The notes: generated by a model not told the origin, from the sequence alone. DNA of 45,678 bases from an uncultured Prevotellaceae bacterium (GCA_900315105.1 OMXX01000028.1:1-45678), one strand, 5' to 3'. Shown: positions 8,578 through 17,272, numbered from the stretch's first letter. Program-made: numbers and translations.

Positions 8578-10053
8578 ATGTTTAAACGAATTATATTAGC
8601 AGCAACATTAAACGTGGCTTGGCTCGGTTCTGCCTTTGCTCAGATAGGTCAGCCATGGATTCATGACCCATCTACCCTCGTAGAGTGTGACGGCAAATGG
8701 TACACATTCGGCACAGGCGGTGGCGGTATTGTGACCGACGATGGTTGGTCATGGCACAGCGGTCCGGTACGTCCTGGTGGTGGTGCTGCCCCAGATGCTA
8801 TGAAGATTGGTGACCGTTACCTTATCGCATATAGTGCCACAGGCGGTGGTCTAGGTGGTGGTCATAACGGCCGAGTACTCACTATGTGGAACGAGACACT
8901 TGACCCACAGTCTCCTCGCTTCAAGTTCACAGAGCCTATAGAGGTTGCATCTTCTGACGGTGATGAGGATTGCGATGCTATCGACGCAGGTCTTCTGCTC
9001 GACCCAACAACCGGTCGTCTGTGGCTCTCTTACGGTACTTACTTCGGTAACATCCGTATCGTGGAGCTTGACCCTAAGACCGGTGCACGTAAGGATGGCA
9101 ACAAGGCGAAGGATATAGCTATCGACTGTGAGGCTTCCGACCTTATCTATAAGGATGGTTACTACTATCTGCTCGGAACACACGGCACATGCTGTGACGG
9201 TGTGAACTCAACATACAATATCGTATGCGGACGCAGTAAGGAGCCAACAGGACCATACATCGACAACGTAGGACGCGATATGTTCCATGGCGGTGGCCGT
9301 ATGGTTGTTGCAGGCGGTAAGCGTGCAGTAGGTGCAGGTCACTTCGGACGCACAGTCATCGATGAAGGTGTTGAGATAACATCATTCCACTGGGAGGCAG
9401 ACCTTGACCGTAGCGGTCGCAGCGTTCTTGCTGTTCGTCCTCTCCTCTGGAAGAACGGATGGCCTTACGCTGGTGAGAAATTGGAGGAAGGCACATACTC
9501 AATCATCTCTGAGCGCCGTGGCTACGGTCTTGAGATTTCTGTAGATTTCGTGCGTATGGAGCAGGAGCGTGCTATGTGGAACCGCGTAAATCCTAATCAG
9601 CCAACAAAGTCTATTCCTAACCAGACTCTCGATCAGGTAAAGGATGGTTGGAATGCTATTGCTGATGCATGGAAGAAGAACGGTAACATCGGTGTCCGCA
9701 TTGGTGACTATATGGGACGTCCTCACCAGAACTGGACTATCACAGCAGTTCCAGAGGCTGGAGGCTATCTCTCTAACCCATACTTCAAGATCACAATCGA
9801 AGGTACAGAGCGTGCACTCTGCGCTACCGCAGATATGGAAGTTGAGACTGTGGCTAAGTTCACAGGCGACGATTCACAGCTCTGGCGCATTGAGCAGCTT
9901 ACCGACGGAACATACCGCATCATGCCAAAGAAGATTCCTGGTAAGGAAGGTGTGAACAAGGAGTATGTTCTCTACTCTATCGCTGACAGTACTCCAATTC
10001 TTGAGAAGTACGATTTCAATAGCGATAACTCTAAGTGGAATCTTAAGAAGTAA
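8578..10053 (+). CDS. GH43 family enzyme with C-terminal lectin-like domain
   Basis: A 491-residue secreted protein; the signal peptide ends around AFAQ (residue 22). The GH43 propeller spans about 25-325, with likely catalytic D30 in WIHDPST, D137 in DAIDAGLLLD and E185 in DCEASDLIYKDGYYYLLG. This layout resembles arabinan endo- or exo-1,5-alpha-L-arabinosidases within GH43. Residues about 380-491 (QLWRIEQL, YRIMPK) look like a ricin-type beta-trefoil or similar carbohydrate-binding domain, which I cannot assign firmly. Third gene of the GH95 operon. The substrate is likely alpha-linked arabinofuranose; the subfamily is not determined. Confidence 0.82.
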   Translation: MFKRIILAATLNVAWLGSAFAQIGQPWIHDPSTLVECDGKWYTFGTGGGGIVTDDGWSWHSGPVRPGGGAAPDAMKIGDRYLIAYSATGGGLGGGHNGRVLTMWNETLDPQSPRFKFTEPIEVASSDGDEDCDAIDAGLLLDPTTGRLWLSYGTYFGNIRIVELDPKTGARKDGNKAKDIAIDCEASDLIYKDGYYYLLGTHGTCCDGVNSTYNIVCGRSKEPTGPYIDNVGRDMFHGGGRMVVAGGKRAVGAGHFGRTVIDEGVEITSFHWEADLDRSGRSVLAVRPLLWKNGWPYAGEKLEEGTYSIISERRGYGLEISVDFVRMEQERAMWNRVNPNQPTKSIPNQTLDQVKDGWNAIADAWKKNGNIGVRIGDYMGRPHQNWTITAVPEAGGYLSNPYFKITIEGTERALCATADMEVETVAKFTGDDSQLWRIEQLTDGTYRIMPKKIPGKEGVNKEYVLYSIADSTPILEKYDFNSDNSKWNLKK

Positions 10054-10069
10054 GATATAATAATTTACG

Positions 10070-10123
10070 ATTTACCATTTACAAAGTACAATTTGCCGTA
10101 ATTGTACATTGTAAATGGTAAAT
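10070..10123. repeat. Long hairpin between two GH43 genes
   Basis: 24-nt arms at 10070-10093 and 10100-10123 pair with a single mismatch around a 6-nt loop. The arms are AT-rich and no T-run follows on the plus strand. It could be a processing or attenuation hairpin inside the operon, or a small palindromic repeat element. Position and pairing are seen; function is unknown. Confidence 0.6.
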
Positions 10124-10182
10124 TGCATTTAGTAATTGCTTATAAATTTTTAAAAAACAAACCAAAAAAACAACCACCAAAC

Positions 10183-11850
10183 ATGAAACAAAATCTAACC
10201 CTAAAGTGCATTACAATAGCACTTGCATTATTCAGTCTTTTTCCATTTTCGGAAGCTGACAAATGCCACGCTCAAAGCAGCGTAAAGAATGCCTATATCT
10301 GGTCTGACTATCCTGACCCTGACATCATCCGCGTAGGCGAGTATTACTATCTCGTAACAACCACCATGCATCTGTTCCCGGGAGGCCCTATCATGCGAAG
10401 CAAAGACCTCGTAAACTGGGAGACAGTCTCATATCTAACAGATGCCATTAAGGACACACCACGCTATGATCTTAATGAAGGTACGGTATATGGTCGCGGA
10501 CAATGGGCTACCTCTCTTCGCTATAACAAGGGAACGTTCTGGGCTCTCTTCGTAGCTAACGACGACCCGCATAAGTCTATGGTCTTCAAGACCGACGATC
10601 CAGCTAAGGGCTGGAAACTGCATAGCCGTCTTCCTGCATACCACGACTCTTCCCTTTTCTTCGACGATGACGGCCGTGTGTATGTATTCTCAGGTAGCGG
10701 CAACATCCGTCTCGTGGAACTTGAGCCTGACCTTACAGCAGAGAAGAAAGGTGGCGTGAACAAGGTTCTCGAACTTCAGGGCAAGCCTGATGGTCTGCAT
10801 GAAGGTAGCCGAGTAATCAAGCACGACGGAATGTACTACCTCCTCTGTATCTCTTGGCCAAGAACAGGTCGTCAGGAAATCTGCTATCGTAGTAAGAATA
10901 TCGAAGGTCCATACGAGAGCAAGGTTATCTTCAAGAGCCCATTCGGAGGCTTCCCATTTGCCGGTCAGGGCACTATCGTTGACGGCAAGCGTGGAGAGTG
11001 GTATGGCGTTATGTTCCAAGACCGCGGAGGTGTAGGACGTATCCTCACCCTCGAGCCATGCTCATGGATTGACGGCTGGCCAATGCTCGGCAACAAAGGC
11101 GACGGACTCATTCCTGATTCCGTTAAGCTCTATGATGTTGATGCCTCTACCTTCCAAAACCTGACACCTGTGAACCAACAGCTATCCAATGGCGTAACCC
11201 TGACAAAGGACTATCAATGGAACCACAACTTCATTTCAGAGGCTATAAGCGCAAAGAACCCACAGGGTGAGGTGATTGCCCCAACAAAGATAGTTAAAGG
11301 CTCTACAATCACTCTAAAGGGCATTCTGAACAATGACCTGCCAAACAACGTAAAGGGCGGTATCTATTCTGCCCGCAACACCCTCACTTGGCGCACTTGG
11401 GGACCTACCTGTTCTGACACTATCACTATCGATGCTTCAAAAATCAAGGATGGCGACTGCGTAGGACTCTCTGCATTCAACGGCGATGCAGCCCTCCTTA
11501 CCGTAAAGAAGGAAGGCAGCAAGTATTTCCTCGTCTTTACGGAAGAAAACGTGCAGCTCTCCGACCAGAAGAAAGAGATTACTGAGGTAAAGCGCAAGGA
11601 AGTTGCCCGCGTGCCTCTTGCATCTTCCAAGGTTAAGGACATCCGCATGGTAATGAACTGCGATTTCAATCCTGGTTGTGACATGGCTACTTTCTCTTAC
11701 AGCATCGACAAGGGCAAGACATGGAAGAGCATCGGCAACGAGTATAAGATGATATTCGACTATCGCCGTCTCTTCATGGGCACTCGCTATGCCGCTTTCT
11801 ACTATCCAACAAAACAAGCTGGCGGTACGGCAACAATCACGTTGAAGTAA
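10183..11850 (+). CDS. GH43 alpha-L-arabinofuranosidase/xylosidase (GH43_12-like)
   Basis: The ATG at 10183 gives a 555-residue protein beginning MKQNLTLKC with a clean signal peptide (about 1-31, ending CHAQ). An upstream TTG extension from 10102 would place the leader hairpin inside the gene and is unlikely. The GH43 propeller is at about 35-330: D45 in SDYPDPDIIR, D155 in YHDSSLFFDDDG and E207 in LHEGSR. A C-terminal beta-sandwich (about 360-555) is typical of the GH43 group that removes arabinose from arabinoxylan and of related beta-xylosidases. Last of the four genes downstream of the 2807 promoter. A small hairpin with T-run at 11922-11940 may end the operon. The family is sure; the subfamily is from memory of motif style. 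Confidence 0.85.
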   Translation: MKQNLTLKCITIALALFSLFPFSEADKCHAQSSVKNAYIWSDYPDPDIIRVGEYYYLVTTTMHLFPGGPIMRSKDLVNWETVSYLTDAIKDTPRYDLNEGTVYGRGQWATSLRYNKGTFWALFVANDDPHKSMVFKTDDPAKGWKLHSRLPAYHDSSLFFDDDGRVYVFSGSGNIRLVELEPDLTAEKKGGVNKVLELQGKPDGLHEGSRVIKHDGMYYLLCISWPRTGRQEICYRSKNIEGPYESKVIFKSPFGGFPFAGQGTIVDGKRGEWYGVMFQDRGGVGRILTLEPCSWIDGWPMLGNKGDGLIPDSVKLYDVDASTFQNLTPVNQQLSNGVTLTKDYQWNHNFISEAISAKNPQGEVIAPTKIVKGSTITLKGILNNDLPNNVKGGIYSARNTLTWRTWGPTCSDTITIDASKIKDGDCVGLSAFNGDAALLTVKKEGSKYFLVFTEENVQLSDQKKEITEVKRKEVARVPLASSKVKDIRMVMNCDFNPGCDMATFSYSIDKGKTWKSIGNEYKMIFDYRRLFMGTRYAAFYYPTKQAGGTATITLK

Positions 11851-11861
11851 AAATTAAAAGT

Positions 11862-11912
11862 TAACGTGAGCTCGGCGACTTGCTTCAGCTTGATGAGCTT
11901 CAGCGAATAATT
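11862..11912 (+). repeat. Dispersed ~48-bp repeat, copy 2
   Basis: It runs from TAACGTGAG to the AATAATT end and carries GCTTCAGCTTGATGAGCTTC. It is nearly identical, and in the same orientation, to 45579-45628. Partial reverse copies lie at 2520-2560 and 18408-18423. It contains the stuttered words GCTTCAG...GCTTCAG. It begins 12 bp after the GH43 stop. Confidence 0.7.
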
Positions 11913-11921
11913 GACGAGGAC

Positions 11922-11940
11922 AAGCAGCAAGCTGCTTTTA
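11922..11940 (+). terminator. Probable terminator of the GH95 operon
   Basis: AAGCAG at 11922-11927 pairs with CTGCTT at 11932-11937 around a CAAG loop, followed by TTTTA. The stem is short, so it may be weak. It lies 72 nt after the last gene of the operon. Confidence 0.45.
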
Positions 11941-12032
11941 ACTGACAATAATTACCAATCTTACCAATCTTCAACCAATAAAAATGGATATTTATGGAAA
12001 AAGATTGCGTAGATTGGTAATTATTGTCAGTT
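11940..12032. repeat. 22-bp perfect inverted repeat downstream of VirE-like gene
   Basis: The arms at 11940-11961 and 12011-12032 are perfect reverse complements, 49 nt apart. The right arm ends 8 bp before the stop of the minus-strand VirE-like gene. It could be a terminator for that gene (no clear T-run) or the end of a small mobile repeat. A second TTACCAATCT directly follows the left arm. Confidence 0.6.
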
Positions 12033-12039
12033 TCTATAT

Positions 12040-13206
12040 TTATGCCGCCTTCTTTTTCTGTACTATGCTATACACCCTTCCCTTGAAAGTGCGATGCACA
12101 TCATACCCCATTTCCTTGAGCCTGAGACCAAGGTTCACGATAGTGGAGTGGCTAACGGTAAGATTAGTAAATTCCTTCCTTATCACATTGATAATCTGAT
12201 TAGTACTCATCACCTCAGCCTCTTCACCTTCCTTTGGTTTGCGGAAACAAGAATCTATCATCTGCTCAAGGTCTGATGTCTGCATAAACGGAGCGTTGAG
12301 TTCCTGAATGCGCTTTGTCTGCTCATTGGTAAACCAATAGGATTTCTTATCAATCTCTACCTCATATTTCAGTTGGGCAAAGAGCTGCTCGTACTCTATA
12401 GGACTATCATTATCAATAAGACAACCCTCTGCGATTTTGATACAGAGATAACGGCGTGAACCTGTCACGTCACTAAGAGGATGCGAATTGTTGGTCGTAG
12501 CTATGAAAGATGCAAAACGAGGCTTGTCATCCTGTGAACCGCCGAAGATAGGACGACCATTGACCTTTGACTTTGAGAGAGTCTGCTTGAGAGAAGCCTG
12601 TTGAGAAGGACGGATAGCCTCAAGCTCATCAAGATTGACAAGAAGGTTATTGGTAAGAGCCATCTCCTTATCAAATTTATTAGAGAGATTGAGGTGGTCA
12701 AGAAAATACTGACGAAGCTCTACGGGCAGCAGACGCTTGGCAAAGGTCGTCTTTCCGCAACCCTGATCGCCTATCAGAGTTGGCACACATTCATTACCGT
12801 GAAGAGTGTCAAGCTGAAGCCAATGAGCCACGCAAGAGCGATGGTATATGCGCAGGAATTCGCACATCTCATCACTCACATCACCCAGACGATGCCAGAG
12901 AGGCGTGATACGATCCTTGCCGTCCCATTCTGGCAGAGTGTCCATATACTCCTTGATAGGATTATGGATAACGGTGTTCTCGGAGAAGATAACCTCCTTG
13001 ATGTCCTTGCCTTCACACTCCATGCCCTCCACCTTTGCACGATGGATTACGGAGTTGAGTGCCTCCTTGGTAAAAATACGATAATCAGAATCCTTTTCAA
13101 GATTCTTGAACTCCACTTTTCCGTTAAGAATGTTCTTACGGAAGGCATAGTTTTGCGCGAGGAATTCCTCGGCAACCTGTGCACTTAGTTGCTGTTTTTT
13201 CTTCAT
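12040..13206 (-). CDS. VirE/VapE-family ATPase with DUF3874 C-terminus
   Basis: A 388-residue protein of the VirE family (also called virulence-associated E), related to phage and plasmid superfamily-3-like helicases. Walker A is GDQGCGKTT at 146-154, Walker B is LLVNLDELE at about 188-196, and TTNNSHPLSDVTGSRRYLCI is a typical sensor segment (about 243-262). The C-terminal about 75 residues (from MIDSCFRKPKEGEE) match the DUF3874 winged-helix-like domain. Many Bacteroidota homologues also carry an N-terminal primase-like domain, which is absent here. It has its own promoter and stands alone on the minus strand between the GH95 operon and the restriction-modification genes. Such genes are common at edges of variable regions; the function is unproven. 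A truncated second copy of the C-terminus is at 45332. Confidence 0.8.
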   Translation of the reverse strand: MKKKQQLSAQVAEEFLAQNYAFRKNILNGKVEFKNLEKDSDYRIFTKEALNSVIHRAKVEGMECEGKDIKEVIFSENTVIHNPIKEYMDTLPEWDGKDRITPLWHRLGDVSDEMCEFLRIYHRSCVAHWLQLDTLHGNECVPTLIGDQGCGKTTFAKRLLPVELRQYFLDHLNLSNKFDKEMALTNNLLVNLDELEAIRPSQQASLKQTLSKSKVNGRPIFGGSQDDKPRFASFIATTNNSHPLSDVTGSRRYLCIKIAEGCLIDNDSPIEYEQLFAQLKYEVEIDKKSYWFTNEQTKRIQELNAPFMQTSDLEQMIDSCFRKPKEGEEAEVMSTNQIINVIRKEFTNLTVSHSTIVNLGLRLKEMGYDVHRTFKGRVYSIVQKKKAA

Positions 13207-13297
13207 AAGTTAGAATTTAAATAAGACAAAAATTTAATTGTTAATTACGATAAACGTAAGATTTAGATTTCCCTTTTTTTCGATTATGTTTGGTGTG

Positions 13298-13329
13298 CAA
13301 AGTTACAAAATGATTTTTCAATATGCAAA
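13298..13329 (-). promoter_or_regulatory. Bacteroidota-type promoter of the VirE-like gene
   Basis: On the minus strand, TTTG (13329-13326), 20 nt and TAACTTTG (13305-13298). The start codon is at 13206, so the leader would be about 85 nt. Confidence 0.7.
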
Positions 13330-13465
13330 TATTTCGCAAGAAATTTTCTCTGTATATTTTCGTCTAAAATGTTAAAATGATTGTAAGTTGTTGAATCTCA
13401 CGAAGATTTTTCTTCAAAAAAAAATGACTCCTTAATTTTTACTCAAACACAAACGATTATTTTTT

Positions 13466-13742
13466 AGAATTAAACGCCAAACACGTACATAACAGCTAAG
13501 ATCGACCGTAAATATACTGATAACAAACAAGTTAAGAGCATGTACGTGTTTGTCAAACACGTACATAACACATACATAGGTCGTCATAATTCGTTTTTTT
13601 ATAAAATGAGCACAAATCATGTACGTGTTATGTACAACTCATGTACGTGTTAAGCAAACACGTACATGCCTATAAACGCTTTGATACACAATGTGTTATC
13701 ATGCGATTTTAACCCCCATGTACGTGTTTGGCATTTAATTCT
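13466..13742. repeat. Nested ATGTACGTGT palindrome cluster
   Basis: Seven copies of ATGTACGTGT or its reverse complement lie at 13481-13490, 13540-13549, 13557-13566, 13619-13628, 13641-13650, 13658-13667 and 13718-13727. The outer copies sit in 25-nt terminal inverted repeats (13466-13490 and 13718-13742) that differ at one position. Inside are two perfect 12-bp hairpins: 13540-13566 (loop GTC) and 13640-13668 (loop AAGCA). No reading frame of note lies within. It is downstream of the HsdS gene and upstream of the VirE-like promoter. Candidates are a small non-autonomous mobile element, an iteron-like protein-binding array, or a recombination site. I cannot decide between them. Confidence 0.8.
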
Positions 13743-13782
13743 TTAAAAAAAATCGCATTTGCCCTATTTTTGCCATAACAGT

Positions 13783-13892
13783 AGGTCCGTTGTAAGTCCG
13801 TTCCAGGTCCGTTTCAAGTCCGTTCCGGAACTATAGGATCATGGGAGGAAGAGCGAAGGATCATAGGAGTTACATGGGAGGAACATAGGAGT
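13783..13892. repeat. 11-bp-period degenerate tandem array A
   Basis: Ten consecutive 11-nt units fill these 110 nt exactly. Units 1-4 are variants of ARGTCCGTTCC; units 5-10 are variants of ATCATRGGAGG. The period is kept while the sequence changes. Arrays with the same period are at 24088-24153 and 32301-32407. From 13893 to 14086 I see no convincing gene. Confidence 0.75.
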
Positions 13893-14086
13893 TGGTTGAG
13901 TAGAAACTATATTTTGGCCATTTCTTAAAACGTTGAATTGTCACATTCTCTTGTGCTCTTATGTAAATGCTCCATAAACTTGTAGTAAAAATAGCTAAAT
14001 AAGGATTAGCTTTATCTAAAATACATTGAACAAATAATCTTTGAAGATATTTGTTACAAATAAACATCGTATGATAATTCATACTT

Positions 14087-15481
14087 TTACAATAATTTTA
14101 ATTCCATAAATAACTTCAATTCTTTCATGATTTTTTTCTTTTCATCTTTTAATAAAAACGCTTTTTTTACCAGATTTGTAATCTCATCTATGATGGATTT
14201 ATCTACTATTGGTATTTCAATATTTAGTATTTGATTTTCTCTGACATGAGGAATTGTTGATGCTACAACAGTTCTTTTTTTGGCTCCATAATATCCAATT
14301 TCATTAATTGACAATGCAATAAAGATATATTCTGGAGTTACAGAATAATCGTTTCTTTTACATCTCATTCTTGCAAATCCAGAAGATAGAATTATTTTAT
14401 CAAATGATGTTATCATGGCTAAAGCACCAATTTTTCCATCTTTAGAAAACACCAAATCTCCAGGTTTTATTTCTTGATTCAACTCATCATAAATAGACTC
14501 TTGAATATAATAGTCTGGATAAAGATCAACATCATAGTTTACTATATCCGATGTTCTAATGAATGGTACATCAGAATCAAGTTTTTGAAGATCAGTTTTA
14601 TAATTATCACTCCCTACTTCGTCGCCTTTACCTATAGAAATAAGTTCTCTCAACATTACCAATTTATGTTTTTGAGATAAAAAATTTATTATGTTGCTAT
14701 ATCTAGGTCGAGAAAATTCTGGAGTCCAAATTCCTTCTTTATTTATTTCGGACAGGTTTGTTTCAAAGAAGTTACATTTGTTCTCTATATAGCAAGAAAA
14801 ACCTGTTTCTTTTTTGAAGATATCTTTAGCTTGTTCTATTAATCTTAATGCTTCTATTTCTTTGTCAATATACTCTTGGACAAACACAGTAATTTTTTCA
14901 ACATCACTTTCTGGTAGTTGAGGAACTTTAATTTTTTTTATGTTATTCAGTGATAACAATGGTTGTACATTTCCTGTTGTAATGTTGGAGATTTGGTGTT
15001 TGCCCATCTTTGACATGAAATATGCCATGATATATTCTGGTGTAGCCCATGATTCTTTTTTTATAGCAATTTTTGCTATATTTCTATTAATACCAGCAAT
15101 TCCAATATATGAAGAGCGATACAAGGCCACATTGCCAACAGTCCCTACAATAGTCATAAGAATATCATTTTCTTTAATATATATTCTAGGGTACTTTTCG
15201 TAATCTTCATCAGAAATATAAGATGAATCTGTAATGCTATCGTAATTAACAATACCATCTTTCAGATTTCTACCGTATAAATACCTTTTGGTGCCTTCTT
15301 TCAATCTTGGTAAAGCAGAATGTTCTCCATCAGAAATGTAATCGCATAATTTATTCAGCATTACAAATTGAATACCGCGATTTTCTAATTCTTTGTGTAG
15401 AACTTTACTATAGTAATAGTAAGAAGGTTCAAAACGATAATCAAGAACTATATCCGTTTTGTTTATCTCAAAACTTATCAT
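14087..15481 (-). CDS. hsdS: Type I-like restriction-modification specificity subunit
   Basis: A 464-residue HsdS-type protein that gives DNA sequence specificity to the methylase encoded just upstream. It has two target-recognition domains: the first at about 35-200 (VMLNKLCDYISDGEHSALPR, INRNIAKIAIK, TTGNVQPLLSLNNIKKIKVP), the second at about 275-445 (VMLRELISIGKGDEVGS, ILSSGFARMRCKR). Each is followed by a helical spacer (VQEYIDKEIEALRLIEQAK and the C-terminal helices). Its ATG directly abuts the methylase stop codon (TAG then ATG), so translation is probably coupled. The base composition is more AT-rich than the neighbouring hydrolases, which suggests acquired DNA. No HsdR helicase subunit is present in the window. 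Confidence 0.88.
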   Translation of the reverse strand: MISFEINKTDIVLDYRFEPSYYYYSKVLHKELENRGIQFVMLNKLCDYISDGEHSALPRLKEGTKRYLYGRNLKDGIVNYDSITDSSYISDEDYEKYPRIYIKENDILMTIVGTVGNVALYRSSYIGIAGINRNIAKIAIKKESWATPEYIMAYFMSKMGKHQISNITTGNVQPLLSLNNIKKIKVPQLPESDVEKITVFVQEYIDKEIEALRLIEQAKDIFKKETGFSCYIENKCNFFETNLSEINKEGIWTPEFSRPRYSNIINFLSQKHKLVMLRELISIGKGDEVGSDNYKTDLQKLDSDVPFIRTSDIVNYDVDLYPDYYIQESIYDELNQEIKPGDLVFSKDGKIGALAMITSFDKIILSSGFARMRCKRNDYSVTPEYIFIALSINEIGYYGAKKRTVVASTIPHVRENQILNIEIPIVDKSIIDEITNLVKKAFLLKDEKKKIMKELKLFMELKLL

Positions 15482-17272
15482 CTAGAAATTTATTTTATTT
15501 TCTATTTTCCATTTCTTAAAATCAGATGCTATTTTTGATATGTCATCTGACGAGGTTTCCTTACCTCTTCGATCGTGACCGCAGGATTCTGCTATTGCCA
15601 TATAGATAGGATAGTCTGCAGGAATGTCTTCTTGCTTTAATTTCTGAAACAATAAGATACACGTTTTTGTCGATGTATTTGGCATAAATGTTTCAATAGG
15701 AATATCTACTATAGCTATAACACGTCCTCTTTTCAAAAGGAATTGACGTATATAACCTAGCAAGTGATTTCCATAGACTCCTTCTGGTAATATTATTGCC
15801 ATTCTACCACCATCTTTCAGCAGTTGATAACATCTTTCGATAAAGAGTATCTGTGGAGCTTCTTTATCAGAGAGTTTGCCTTTCGTCCATTCATTTGTAC
15901 CCTTTTTATTTGTCCATTTGTGTGCCAATTCAAATTGACTTAATTTTTCAGAACCTGTAACAGGCATTTTCGAGCCAAATGGAGGGTTTGCAAGTACAAT
16001 GTCAAACGAGCCGAGTGCAATTTTTTGTCTGGTTGCGTTATTCCAATTTCCTGTTTTTTCAAGACTGTCTTCACAGAAAATTCCGCCTTTTCCATCACCC
16101 ATAATTGCCATATATGATTTTGCTATTTTGACGAGAAAGTAGTCTTTGTCTATACCTCTGATACAGGTATTTGCACGATCCATTTCTTCTTCTCTAATAG
16201 CTTCTTTTGGCCATCCTAACCTTTCTCCCTCTTCTCTTACAATAGTCCAAATATGACGTAAAGACTCTATGATAAAACCACCACTACCACAGGCAGGATC
16301 AATAATAGTTTCTTTTTGTTTTGGATCAATCATATCTACCATCATTCTTACAACATTTCTAGGAGTAAAGAATTGTCCCTGTCCTCCCTTTAATGCATGA
16401 CCAATGAAGGTTTCAAATGCATCAGACAAAACATCTCTTTTTGCTTCTATTAAGCAATAGTTTTGAAGTTCACCAACGATATATGCCAAAGAATTATCAT
16501 CCAATGATATACTCTCATCGTTATTAAAAACTTCACGATATTTTGTTTTGACACTTAAAAATAAATCTTCGATTCTTTTACGTACATCAGATTCTTTGTC
16601 ATTAATACCTCTTCTGAACTTTACTGGATTCTCAGGTGATGTCCAGCGCTCATCAAATATTTTACAGAATATTACATTTATTAATTGTTGAGCAATGACT
16701 TCATCTCTAGTTGCTCCAACTGCATTTGCTGCTAGGAAATTCCTAATAGCTTTAAAGGTTTGTTTCAAATTATGAGTAGGAATAAGATCCTTTCTCTTTA
16801 ATGCGCCAATGTCATTGACTGATTCTCCAAACTTTGGAATGTTTGGAATATCTTTAAATATCACTGAACCATCAGGTTCATTGAATTTATAGATGTAAAA
16901 TCTCTCTTGTCCATTAAACCAAACGCCAATTCTAGCTTTTGATAATGTTAGATAATCTTGAAGTTGAGTTCTACCATCTTTCCTGTTTTTCTTTTTACAT
17001 TCAACTATAATGGAGATATTATTGTCATTGTGGTCTTTTTCAGAAAAAACAGAAATATCAACAGGATATTCCTTTGCCACATCAGAAGGGCGTACTTTGA
17101 CGTGGAATTGAGGTCTTGTTTGAATATATTCTTTAGGATAGTTATAGTCTTCAACAAGTATTCTTGAGAAAACTTGAACAGCATCAACTTCTTCTGGAGT
17201 AGCCTTAACCTCTATTCCAGAAATGTAGTCAATCAAATAACCATCGTTAGGTTGTTGTACATTTTCTGTCAT
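15482..17272 (-). CDS. hsdM: HsdM-type adenine methylase with N-terminal nuclease-like domain
   Basis: The start MTENVQQPND at 17272 gives 596 residues; an upstream ATG at 17308 would add 12 residues that look like leader. Residues about 10-130 resemble the N-terminal domain of type I restriction (HsdR) proteins and carry the PD-(D/E)xK pattern: D72 in YPVDISVF, then E91 and K93 in IIVECKKK. A linker and helical HsdM N-domain follow (about 165-290), then the N6-adenine methylase domain with DPACGSGGF (325-333, AdoMet binding) and NPPF (429-432, catalysis). Nuclease plus methylase on one chain with a separate S subunit recalls the BcgI-like type IIB arrangement. The methylase is sure; whether the nuclease domain cuts is inferred. 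No clear TTTG/TAnnTTTG promoter was found upstream. Confidence 0.87.
   Translation of the reverse strand: MTENVQQPNDGYLIDYISGIEVKATPEEVDAVQVFSRILVEDYNYPKEYIQTRPQFHVKVRPSDVAKEYPVDISVFSEKDHNDNNISIIVECKKKNRKDGRTQLQDYLTLSKARIGVWFNGQERFYIYKFNEPDGSVIFKDIPNIPKFGESVNDIGALKRKDLIPTHNLKQTFKAIRNFLAANAVGATRDEVIAQQLINVIFCKIFDERWTSPENPVKFRRGINDKESDVRKRIEDLFLSVKTKYREVFNNDESISLDDNSLAYIVGELQNYCLIEAKRDVLSDAFETFIGHALKGGQGQFFTPRNVVRMMVDMIDPKQKETIIDPACGSGGFIIESLRHIWTIVREEGERLGWPKEAIREEEMDRANTCIRGIDKDYFLVKIAKSYMAIMGDGKGGIFCEDSLEKTGNWNNATRQKIALGSFDIVLANPPFGSKMPVTGSEKLSQFELAHKWTNKKGTNEWTKGKLSDKEAPQILFIERCYQLLKDGGRMAIILPEGVYGNHLLGYIRQFLLKRGRVIAIVDIPIETFMPNTSTKTCILLFQKLKQEDIPADYPIYMAIAESCGHDRRGKETSSDDISKIASDFKKWKIENKINF

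Noticed and set aside
10102..10182. Upstream TTG extension of the GH43 at 10183
   Set aside because: It would encode part of a hairpin repeat and put 27 residues before a perfect signal peptide starting at the 10183 ATG.
12601..13188. 195-codon plus-strand frame opposite the VirE-like gene
   Set aside because: It is fully antisense to a well-supported gene with P-loop motifs and has no family features.
13481..13727. CRISPR-like array from repeated ACACGTACAT words
   Set aside because: The copies are only about 10 nt, occur in both orientations and have irregular spacing (17 to 70 nt). No cas genes are near.
13870..14082. Minus-strand 70-codon reading frame after HsdS
   Set aside because: It overlaps the 11-bp array at its 3' end, shows no recognisable domain and has no promoter. 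It may be a decayed gene tail but is not supportable as a gene.
14087..17272. Phase-variable shuffling hsdS locus
   Set aside because: Only one S gene, no partial S copies and no tyrosine recombinase are in the window. The palindrome cluster lies outside the S gene and does not repeat S-gene sequence.
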